Shown here: in pieces, positions 1 through 3,692 of the stretch
How the letters are laid out: every line of letters starts with the position of its first letter
Numbering within the stretch: position 1 is the first letter of the stretch
Assembly: GCA_027051265.1 (NCBI GenBank)
Contig: JALTZH010000052.1
Span: 1-5,134 of the forward strand
Source: an archaeon
Lineage (GTDB): Archaea; Hydrothermarchaeota; Hydrothermarchaeia; JALTZZ01; JALUTC01
Direction: 5' to 3'
DNA length: 5,134 bases
Translations under genes and position numbers: made by a program
Notes under the pieces: generated by a model
Database searches by the model: none
Seen by the model: the letters and a program-made list of their open reading frames with translations, nothing else
Told to the model about the DNA's origin: nothing

Positions 1-345
1 TATTGAAGAGATTTCTCTTCTCAAAAATTTTACTTCTTCCTCAATGCTCTCGAATCTCTTATCAACCTGCTCGAACCTTTTTTCGACATAACTTCTAAGC
101 TCTCTTATTTCTTCATAAACATGCTCGAATCTCTTATCGACATAATTTTTGAGGTCATCAATTTTTTTATCGACTTCGTTGAATCTTCTGTTGGTATCGT
201 CTTTAAAATCTTCTAGAGTTTTTCTCATCTGACTAATGATTAGGAGTAGGACTTCGGCATCGCTTAGTTTCTTTCCCTCCCTGATTTTATTAACTATTCT
301 TTCAAATGCTTCTTTTATAACTGTATCGATAAGAGTTGAAATCAT
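1..345 (-). CDS. Coiled-coil protein, C-terminus beyond left edge
   Basis: An open frame of 115 codons runs from ATG at 345 off the left edge with no stop. Residues 1-50 look like a helical N-terminal domain (MISTLIDTVIKEAFERIVNK, then an acidic/leucine-rich stretch). From about residue 52 to the edge the protein is a charged coiled coil built on RRF/KRFE..V units (F55, F73, F91 and F98 in core positions). Core hydrophobics follow spacing 3-4-3-4-4, an 18-residue period. I do not recognise a specific function. Archaeal proteins with this KRFExVDKRFE style of coil include some that carry a nuclease-like or unknown domain further on (DUF3782-type), but that part would lie outside the window. 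The ATG was chosen because a TATA-like core (378-390) lies 35-45 bp upstream. The frame stays open further upstream without an ATG. The gene is divergent from the ATPase gene. Confidence 0.7.
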   Translation of the reverse strand, partial: MISTLIDTVIKEAFERIVNKIREGKKLSDAEVLLLIISQMRKTLEDFKDDTNRRFNEVDKKIDDLKNYVDKRFEHVYEEIRELRSYVEKRFEQVDKRFESIEEEVKFLRREISSI

Positions 346-373
346 ATCTATATTCAGTTGCCTTTTTATAACC

Positions 374-391
374 TCGGAAAATATTTTAAAG
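374..391. promoter_or_regulatory. Shared divergent TATA-like promoter core
   Basis: The 89-bp gap between the divergent starts (345 and 435) contains the perfect palindrome AAAATATTTT (378-387) running into TTTAAA (385-390), with a purine/A-rich BRE-like flank (GGAAAA, 376-381). Archaeal start sites usually lie about 25 bp from the TATA centre. That would put a rightward start near 412 (about 20-nt A-rich leader before ATG 435) and a leftward start near 356-358 (about 12-nt leader before ATG 345). Neither gene has a convincing Shine-Dalgarno (SD) site at normal spacing. This is inference from composition and position only. Confidence 0.4.
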
Positions 392-434
392 AATCTAGCC
401 GATATAATCTTTGCAGAAAAAAATAAAATTTTTT

Positions 435-1475
435 ATGGAATTCTTTAATCGTGAGAAAGAGATTCAAGACCTGTTGAATATGATAAAACAGGAACCGAAT
501 CTTATAACGTTTATCTATGGGCCGATAAATTCTGGCAAGACTGTTTTGATGCAATATTTAATTGAGAATGTTTTGCCGAAGGAATACGTTGCATTTTATA
601 TAAATTTGAGGAGAGAAGAGGTAACGAAGGAGGAAGAGTTCTATGAGATATTATTCGAGACGTATGAGGAAAGGGGAGATTTCTTTGACAGGGTAATAAG
701 CAGGTTGCCAAAAATTAGTTTTGGTATTCCTATTCCTTTTGGGACATTTAAATTGATGTTTGAAAAACGCGAAAAAGACTATCGCGGAGTCTTCCGTTAT
801 ATCATTAAAACCCTGCAAAAACTTAAAGAAAAAGGTCTCAAACCTATAATAATATTCGACGAACTACAAGTCATCAAGGATATTAAAATAAACGAACCTC
901 TCATATACCGGGTCTTCAATCTATTAATTTCTCTTACAAAAGAGCTCAAGCTTTGCCATGTCTTTGCGATAACTTCAGACTCAACTTTTATTGAAAGAAT
1001 ATACAATGAAGCGATGTTGCAAGGTCGTTCAAGATACTATTTGGTGGATGATTTTGATAAAGAGACTGTTAAGAGAATATTACGCGAGAAGGGATTTAGC
1101 GAAGAGGAGATTGATATGGTTTGGCATTATTTTGGAGGGAAGCCGATATATCTCGTCGAAGCTATACAATCGAAAAAAATTGGTAGAGATGTTAAGGAGT
1201 TATGCGAGGAATTTTACAAATTGAGAAGGAATCAGATACTTGATTTACTTTACATTCTTAGGAGAGAAAATGTTGAGATGTTTAAGCGAGTAATCGAAGT
1301 ATTGAAGAATTTTAAGGATAGAAACGAAATTGTATACAAGGAAATCACACCCAAAATCCTCTGGCTTATAAACAAAAACATTCTATTCCTAGAACCTGTT
1401 AATAGAATAATCAAACCTCAATCATACCTCGAACTACTCGCCATAAGAAATATCCTAAAAGAGTTTAATGTTTGA
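435..1475 (+). CDS. Archaeal STAND/AAA-family ATPase (PF01637-like)
   Basis: This is a 346-residue P-loop ATPase of the 'archaeal ATPase' family, placed in the MNS clade of STAND NTPases. Visible motifs are the N-terminal family signature FFNREKEI (3-10), Walker A GPINSGKT (29-36), Walker B IIIFDELQ (138-145, D142 and E143), a sensor-1-like strand FAITSDS (177-183), GRSR (197-200) as a possible arginine-finger region, and GGKPIYLVEA (234-243) as the conserved box after the ATPase core. Residues about 265-346 fit the helical/winged-helix C-terminus typical of the family. ATG 435 is preferred because the protein then begins at the family signature; an in-frame TTG at 411 would add MQKKIKFF. Such proteins are thought to act as nucleotide-dependent switches, but their substrates are mostly unknown. 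Strand composition switches along the gene (see findings). The 3' end converges on the vapC fragment with 12 bp between them. Confidence 0.88.
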   Translation: MEFFNREKEIQDLLNMIKQEPNLITFIYGPINSGKTVLMQYLIENVLPKEYVAFYINLRREEVTKEEEFYEILFETYEERGDFFDRVISRLPKISFGIPIPFGTFKLMFEKREKDYRGVFRYIIKTLQKLKEKGLKPIIIFDELQVIKDIKINEPLIYRVFNLLISLTKELKLCHVFAITSDSTFIERIYNEAMLQGRSRYYLVDDFDKETVKRILREKGFSEEEIDMVWHYFGGKPIYLVEAIQSKKIGRDVKELCEEFYKLRRNQILDLLYILRRENVEMFKRVIEVLKNFKDRNEIVYKEITPKILWLINKNILFLEPVNRIIKPQSYLELLAIRNILKEFNV

Positions 1476-1487
1476 TTTTTCACTTCT

Positions 1488-1574
1488 TTAGAAATTCCTT
1501 AAAAGAATCTTAGCTTGTTTATCTCCTTCTAAAACCCTAACAAAAACATTTGAATCAATAAATACCCCATTCAT
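1488..1574 (-). pseudogene. Truncated vapC (PIN toxin), 28 codons
   Basis: The ATG at 1574-1572 overlaps the end of the upstream antitoxin gene, as is usual for vapBC pairs. It reads MNGVFIDSNVFVRVLEGDKQ and then AKILLRNF before TAA at 1490-1488. GVFIDSNVFV is the classic first strand of a PIN domain, with D7 as the first metal-binding Asp. PIN toxins are normally about 120-155 residues, so about 80% is missing, including the second acidic residue and the C-terminal Asp pair. Reading one base earlier near the end gives KEFLKK and then a stop, so a small indel may also have occurred. The ATPase stop lies 12 bp further on, where the rest of vapC should be, which suggests the 3' part was deleted in a rearrangement. 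It is probably non-functional as an RNase. Confidence 0.7.
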
Positions 1575-1743
1575 TTTCCACTTCCTTTAATATTTTGGAC
1601 AAGTCTTTTCCTTTTAAAATACCAAAAGCCTCTTCCAAAATATCTTCCTTTTTAGGAGTGGAATATTTGATTAATGTTTTAACAATCTCCTTTATTAGAT
1701 TTTCATCAACACAATCCGGTACTTCAATTACTATTCTCCTCAT
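1555..1743 (-). CDS. VapB-like antitoxin (partner vapC truncated)
   Basis: This 62-residue protein starts with a beta strand (MRRIVIEVPD), as in DNA-binding antitoxins, followed by helices (residues about 13-28 and 32-40). It ends in GILKGKDLSKILKEVENEWG (41-60), a hydrophobic/acidic tail of the kind that embraces a PIN toxin. The small size, the position directly upstream of a PIN-domain start, and the overlap of its last 20 bases with that start (1574-1555) support a VapB role. An SD-like GAGATGA lies at 1759-1753, 9 nt before the ATG. A TATA box (1773-1766) overlaps the stop codon of the gene behind it. With its toxin reduced to 28 codons, it is an orphan that might still bind a VapC elsewhere in the cell; that last point is inference. 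Confidence 0.65.
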   Translation of the reverse strand: MRRIVIEVPDCVDENLIKEIVKTLIKYSTPKKEDILEEAFGILKGKDLSKILKEVENEWGIY

Positions 1744-1752
1744 AATAATAAT

Positions 1753-1773
1753 TCATCTCTTGTTTTTTATAAA
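1753..1773 (-). promoter_or_regulatory. TATA box and SD-like site of the 1555-1743 antitoxin
   Basis: On the minus strand TTTATAAA (1773-1766) is centred 26-27 bp upstream of the ATG at 1743, the spacing expected for a transcript starting at or next to the start codon. GAGATGA (1759-1753), close to the archaeal SD core, lies 9 nt before the same ATG. It would be used only if transcription starts further upstream, for example by read-through from 1767-2281. The TATA box overlaps the stop codon of the preceding gene. Confidence 0.5.
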
Positions 1774-2102
1774 TTTATTACTTCGAGGAAATCTATTCTT
1801 TTAAAGTCTTCATCGAATGTTGCTATTCTTTTTATCCCATAATATTTACATGTCGCAGCTATAAGGGCATCGTTCGGTAGCAAGCCGTATTCTTTCACGA
1901 TTTTAAACATCAATACGTGAGATGCTGGAGAGAGAACTTTTATATCATATTCCTCTACAATCGTTGATATATCGGATATAACCTCCTTAGAAATATGTTT
2001 AATGAAATCGGGATTATCTCTAAGATATTTTAACAAATCATAATGTTTTTTAATTCCAGATACAATTTTCGCTTTTTCAGTATATATTATCTTATATTTC
2101 AT
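1767..2102 (-). CDS. RelE-VapC chimera (N-truncated PIN protein)
   Basis: This 111-residue protein starts MKYKIIYTEKA, matching the usual start of archaeal RelE toxins (MxYxIxYTxKAxK). From EKAKIVSG onward it is the C-terminal two thirds of the VapC at 3237-3692: residue 12 onward aligns with residue 52 onward of that protein, with Y for H at one position and a diverged end (INL versus VEV). It keeps the C-terminal PIN acidic residues (NDALIAAT with D78; FDEDF with D97) but lacks the first Asp and the central Glu, so metal-dependent RNase activity is unlikely. Its ATG shares an ATGA overlap with the stop of the RelB-like gene upstream, exactly where relE should start. The simplest reading is that recombination replaced the body of relE with part of vapC, using a short stretch of identity at GAAAAAGC. 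The frame is intact, so a protein may still be made. It is not clear whether it binds RelB or the intact VapC. Confidence 0.75.
   Translation of the reverse strand: MKYKIIYTEKAKIVSGIKKHYDLLKYLRDNPDFIKHISKEVISDISTIVEEYDIKVLSPASHVLMFKIVKEYGLLPNDALIAATCKYYGIKRIATFDEDFKRIDFLEVINL
1797..2078 (-). repeat. 282-bp direct repeat, copy A (in chimera)
   Basis: This block matches 3267-3548 at a constant offset of 1470 bp in the same orientation. By hand alignment only 6 positions differ (1806, 1848, 1878, 1884, 1953, 2042), all transitions, giving about 98% identity. Left of 1797 the two copies are still alignable within the coding sequence but differ at 12 of 34 positions. Right of 2078 similarity stops abruptly. 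The repeat covers the central and C-terminal part of a PIN-domain gene. Confidence 0.92.
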
Positions 2103-2281
2103 TCTTCAAACAGCAATTTCTTCAAATCTTCTTCATCCTTTATTTCATAAATTCTTCCTTCTCTAATATCATGCAAACTTCTCTCTATTTGTAATTTAAA
2201 CTCCTCATTCATTAATACTTCTAAAGTTTCCATCAAAGATTCCAAAAGTTCCATCAACTCTTCAAAATCTTCTTTGGACAT
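2099..2281 (-). CDS. RelB-like antitoxin
   Basis: This 60-residue acidic protein begins with a long helix (MSKEDFEELMELLESLMETL), continues with EVLMNEEFKLQIERSLHDI, and has the archaeal RelB-type signature DIREGRIYEIKDEEDLKKLL (38-57). In this family the C-terminal arm wraps around RelE. Its stop overlaps the start of the downstream gene by four bases (ATGA), giving translational coupling. The downstream gene begins like relE but continues as vapC, so the native partner has probably been lost. No strong SD precedes the ATG at 2281; the upstream stretch is AT-rich with only a weak GAAAGG about 15 nt before it. Confidence 0.7.
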   Translation of the reverse strand: MSKEDFEELMELLESLMETLEVLMNEEFKLQIERSLHDIREGRIYEIKDEEDLKKLLFEE

Positions 2282-2424
2282 CTCAACTACATTTCCTTTC
2301 TTAATTACGGTTATTATCGCTACAAAAATATTATTATTTCTTGCTACTTTTAATTACTTCACTTCAGATAATCTTTTTAAAGAGCATATTTTTCATATCT
2401 TTCTATTCAAATTAATAAACCATT

Positions 2425-2610
2425 TGTAACAGCAAGAAACTCTTGCATATATAGGTTTCTCACTCAGCTACCTCATGTTTGTCAGTGGCTCATTCGTAGC
2501 TACATTAACAGGCACTACGGAGCCCGTCTTACGAAATATGAGGGATAATCCCTTCACGGTTCTGACCTCCTCCCGCCCTGAAGGGCGAGGGTTCCCGCAG
2601 GGAACACCCC
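2425..2610 (-). ncRNA. Possible omega-RNA (reRNA)-like structured segment
   Basis: Read on the minus strand, this segment has successive hairpins: a perfect 6-bp stem GTTCCC/GGGAAC with a 3-base loop (2605-2591); a 7-bp stem with a UUCA loop (2589-2572, core GCCC-TTCA-GGGC); GGGA/TCCC (2552-2542); the palindrome GTAGCTAC around 2496-2503; and a final 6-bp stem GCAAGA/TCTTGC (2446-2432). Overlap with a tnpB 3' end and extension to the element end match the layout of TnpB guide RNAs. The guide would then be read from flanking DNA below about 2425. If transcribed, it would be a guide RNA without its own nuclease gene. Edges and function are inferred. A different structured RNA is possible, since high G+C in an AT-rich hyperthermophile often marks stable RNAs. 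Confidence 0.35.
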
Positions 2611-2649
2611 ACTCCACCGTCTCGCAGCGGTTTCACGGGGCAGAAATGA
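2554..2649 (-). pseudogene. 3'-terminal fragment of tnpB (31 codons)
   Basis: Between an in-frame TAA (2652-2650) and TGA (2556-2554) the minus strand encodes 31 residues with no start: SFLPRETAARR, then WSGVFPAG, then TLALQGGRRSEP. The PRETA...TLALQGG pattern resembles the low-complexity tail found after the zinc ribbon in some archaeal TnpB proteins, where the 3' codons overlap the omega RNA. No RuvC or zinc-finger residues remain. The plus-strand frame over the same DNA is a by-product of the GC-rich palindromic sequence. Confidence 0.45.
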
Positions 2650-2673
2650 TTAACAATAAAAATAAACACTCCG

Positions 2674-2701
2674 TTTAAAAAGCGAAGCTTCTAAGGAGGT
2701 G
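2674..2701 (+). promoter_or_regulatory. TATA-like box and strong Shine-Dalgarno of the 2733 operon
   Basis: TTTAAAAA (2674-2681) is a TATA candidate, with a more AT-rich candidate at about 2655-2667. AAGGAGGTG (2693-2701), followed by TGAT, is the best match in the window to the archaeal SD consensus. The SD sits 9 nt before an ATG at 2711 that opens only a 6-codon frame, and 31 nt before the antitoxin ATG at 2733. A transcript starting about 25 bp after 2674-2681 would lack the SD, so the upstream AT-rich candidate fits better. Confidence 0.5.
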
Positions 2702-2710
2702 TGATTTTTC

Positions 2711-2731
2711 ATGTTAATAAAGGTTTTATAG
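2711..2731 (+). CDS. Possible 6-codon leader ORF (MLIKVL)
   Basis: ATG at 2711 has ideal spacing from the SD at 2693-2701 and is followed by MLIKVL and TAG (2729-2731). The stop lies one base before the antitoxin ATG at 2733, a geometry that would allow terminating ribosomes to restart on the antitoxin. The antitoxin itself has only AAAGG (2718-2722) as a weak SD, inside the mini-ORF. It may be a regulatory leader, or the SD and ATG may be left over from an older gene start. No protein function is implied. Confidence 0.3.
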   Translation: MLIKVL

Positions 2732-2732
2732 T

Positions 2733-2930
2733 ATGGAGGCTGAGGAAATTAAGCAGATTGTTAGAGAAGTTTTGAGGGAAGAGCTACCAAAAATCGTTGA
2801 TGAAATTTTGGGATACTTAATTCCAGAGGAAGAGCCGGAGGATGAGGAGAAAAAAATTATAGAGGAAGCTGAAAAAGATTTTGAAAAGGGTGAATATATT
2901 TCTCTTGAAGATTTCTTGAAGAAATTTTAA
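2733..2930 (+). CDS. Antitoxin of a RelE-type module
   Basis: This 65-residue, very acidic protein has helix EEIKQIVREVLREELPKIVD (4-23), a central PEEEPEDEEKK linker, and a C-terminal segment FEKGEYISLEDFLKKF (50-65). A 'GexiSledflkk' ending is typical of RelB/Phd-like antitoxins. Its TAA stop (2928-2930) directly abuts the toxin ATG (2931), so the two are co-transcribed and translationally coupled. It shows no clear sequence resemblance to the RelB-like protein at 2099-2281 beyond length and charge, so this is a different TA subfamily. A strong SD and a mini-ORF lie upstream. Confidence 0.65.
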   Translation: MEAEEIKQIVREVLREELPKIVDEILGYLIPEEEPEDEEKKIIEEAEKDFEKGEYISLEDFLKKF

Positions 2931-3167
2931 ATGTTTAACGTCATTATTAGGAAGAGTATTATAAAGAAGATTGATAAATTAAAACCTTACGAGAAAGAAA
3001 TAAAGAGAATTCTCACTTTATTATCTGAAACACCTATTATTAAAGGAAGAACGGTTAAACTTTCCGGATATGAAAACACTTATCGTATCAGAATTGGTAG
3101 GATTAGAATAATTTACAAAATATTTTGGAAGGAAAAAAATCGTTTATGTTATGGATATCGACTTTAG
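2931..3167 (+). CDS. RelE-type toxin, C-terminus frameshifted
   Basis: The protein has 78 residues as read. It shows the RelE/ParE fold pattern: N-terminal strand MFNVIIRKSI, helices (10-32), then TVKLSGYENTYRIRIGRIRI (41-60) and IYKIFWKEK, with basic residues R52, R54, R57 and R59 in the ribosome/mRNA-binding region. After WKEK the frame ends in NRLCYGYRL. Dropping one A from the A7 run (3133-3139) instead gives IVYVMDIDFREKVY with a stop at 3181-3183, which is the conserved RelE ending, including the Arg near the C-terminus needed for mRNA cleavage in family members such as aRelE of Pyrococcus. The restored length (83 residues) is normal. Either the gene is inactivated, the A-run was misread in sequencing, or slippage at A7 makes some full-length toxin. 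Confidence 0.7.
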   Translation: MFNVIIRKSIIKKIDKLKPYEKEIKRILTLLSETPIIKGRTVKLSGYENTYRIRIGRIRIIYKIFWKEKNRLCYGYRL

Positions 3168-3184
3168 AGAAAAGGTATATTAAA

Positions 3185-3220
3185 ACGCATGCCTTTATAG
3201 ATTCTAACGTATATCTTTGA
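3185..3220 (+). pseudogene. Scrap of a vapC 5' end
   Basis: Just after the restored relE stop the plus strand reads THAFIDSNVYL followed by TGA (3218-3220). AFIDSNVYL is the first strand of a PIN domain with its first catalytic Asp; it is similar in style to VFIDSNVFV at 1574-1488, but its DNA differs. There is no ATG/GTG/TTG at the expected position (ATT-AAA precedes), and only about 11 codons remain. The minus-strand vapC then begins at its own 3' end, 16 bp away. The stretch is short, so chance resemblance cannot be excluded. Confidence 0.4.
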
Positions 3221-3236
3221 GCTTAAGATATAAGCA

Positions 3237-3692
3237 TTAAACTTCCACAACCTCCAAGAAATCAACTCTTTTAAAATCTTCATCGAATGTTGCTATTCTT
3301 TTTATCCCATAATATTTGCATGTCGCAGCTATAAGGGCATCGTTCGGCAGCAAACCGTATTCTTTCACGATTTTAAACATCAATACGTGAGATGCTGGAG
3401 AGAGAACTTTTATATCATATTCTTCTACAATCGTTGATATATCGGATATAACCTCCTTAGAAATATGTTTAATGAAATCGGGATTATCTCTAAGATATTT
3501 TAACAAATCATGATGTTTTTTAATTCCAGATACAATTTTCGCTTTTTCTTTTATAAGAACATATGTTACCTCTTCAATAACATTTATAGAAGTAACCAAC
3601 TCATAATCTTTTAATTTTTCAAAAGCATCTACACCATCTATGAAGAATGCCAGGAAAACAGAACTATCTACGAATATGGGTTCTTCTGTCAT
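3237..3692 (-). CDS. vapC: VapC-type PIN-domain ribonuclease toxin
   Basis: This 151-residue PIN protein is probably a Mg2+-dependent endoribonuclease. The expected acidic residues are in place: D9 in IFVDSSVFL, E41 (or E40) in NVIEEVTYVL, D118 in LLPNDALIAAT and D137/D139 in IATFDEDF. ATG 3692 is preferred because GAGATGA (3704-3698) lies 5 nt upstream; ATG 3701 would add MKS. The start overlaps the end of the DUF104 antitoxin gene by 29 bases, showing a coupled TA pair. The central/C-terminal part is the near-identical sister of the block in 1767-2102. It is the only toxin in the window with all features intact. The target RNA cannot be inferred. Confidence 0.85.
   Translation of the reverse strand: MTEEPIFVDSSVFLAFFIDGVDAFEKLKDYELVTSINVIEEVTYVLIKEKAKIVSGIKKHHDLLKYLRDNPDFIKHISKEVISDISTIVEEYDIKVLSPASHVLMFKIVKEYGLLPNDALIAATCKYYGIKRIATFDEDFKRVDFLEVVEV
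3267..3548 (-). repeat. 282-bp direct repeat, copy B (in intact vapC)
   Basis: This is the partner of 1797-2078, offset 1470 bp, same orientation, 6 transitions apart. Here it is embedded in a full-length PIN gene, so this copy is the likely source. Homologous recombination between the two copies would delete the 1470 bp between them, including the IS remnant and the antitoxin-RelE pair. Confidence 0.92.

Larger units (their letters stand above)
2421..2652 (-). mobile_element. Remnant right end of an IS200/IS605-type element
   Basis: A GC-rich block stands out in an AT-rich region: 2521-2640 is 74 of 120 G+C by hand count. On the minus strand it holds the last codons of a TnpB-like frame (2649-2554). 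After these come hairpins of the kind seen at the 3' end of archaeal IS605 tnpB genes and, near the far edge, a 6-bp hairpin GCAAGA/TCTTGC (2432-2446) beside GTTAC (2430-2426 on the minus strand), which could be the terminal RE hairpin and element end. No left end, tnpA or tnpB body lies upstream; sequence beyond 2652 is ordinary AT-rich DNA leading into the next TA locus. The assignment rests on recognised features, not a database hit, and the outer boundaries are approximate. Confidence 0.5.

Noticed and set aside
49-138. Possible short repeat array (CTCGAATCTCTTATC at 49-63 and 124-138)
   Set aside because: The spacing is 75 bp and the repeats fall on the coiled-coil units DKRFE in frame, so they reflect protein repeats, not a CRISPR array.
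411-434. TTG start adding eight residues to the ATPase
   Set aside because: The added MQKKIKFF has no family match. ATG 435 begins exactly at the conserved FFNREKEI signature, and 411 falls at the predicted transcript start.
236-448. Plus-strand frame opposite the coiled-coil gene
   Set aside because: It is antisense to a better supported coding frame and crosses the divergent promoter; its hydrophobic composition is the complement of the charged coil.
366-711. Minus-strand frames at 366-554 and 511-711 under the ATPase
   Set aside because: Shadows of the ATPase coding strand, with no domain, SD or promoter.
797-1224. Frames at 797-1006 (minus) and 991-1224 (plus) within the ATPase
   Set aside because: They overlap the conserved Walker B to GGKP region in other frames and show no recognisable product.
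1595-1804. Plus-strand 69-codon frame opposite the VapB-like antitoxin
   Set aside because: It is antisense to the antitoxin and its promoter; the hydrophobic tail comes from complementing AT-rich sequence.
2432-2456. TATATAT (around 2448-2452) as a promoter for a rightward or leftward gene
   Set aside because: No coding start lies at suitable distance on the plus strand, and on the minus strand the RelB start is 160 bp away. It is better explained as part of the element end.
2475-2678. Plus-strand open frame of 67 codons over the GC-rich block
   Set aside because: It lies antisense to the tnpB tail and structured segment, has proline/glycine/arginine-rich composition unlike the neighbours, no SD and no recognisable domain. 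GC-rich palindromic DNA keeps several frames open by chance.
3221-3235. GCTTA/TAAGC inverted repeat as a terminator between convergent genes
   Set aside because: The stem is only 5 bp, AT-rich and without a following T-run on either strand; too weak to call.
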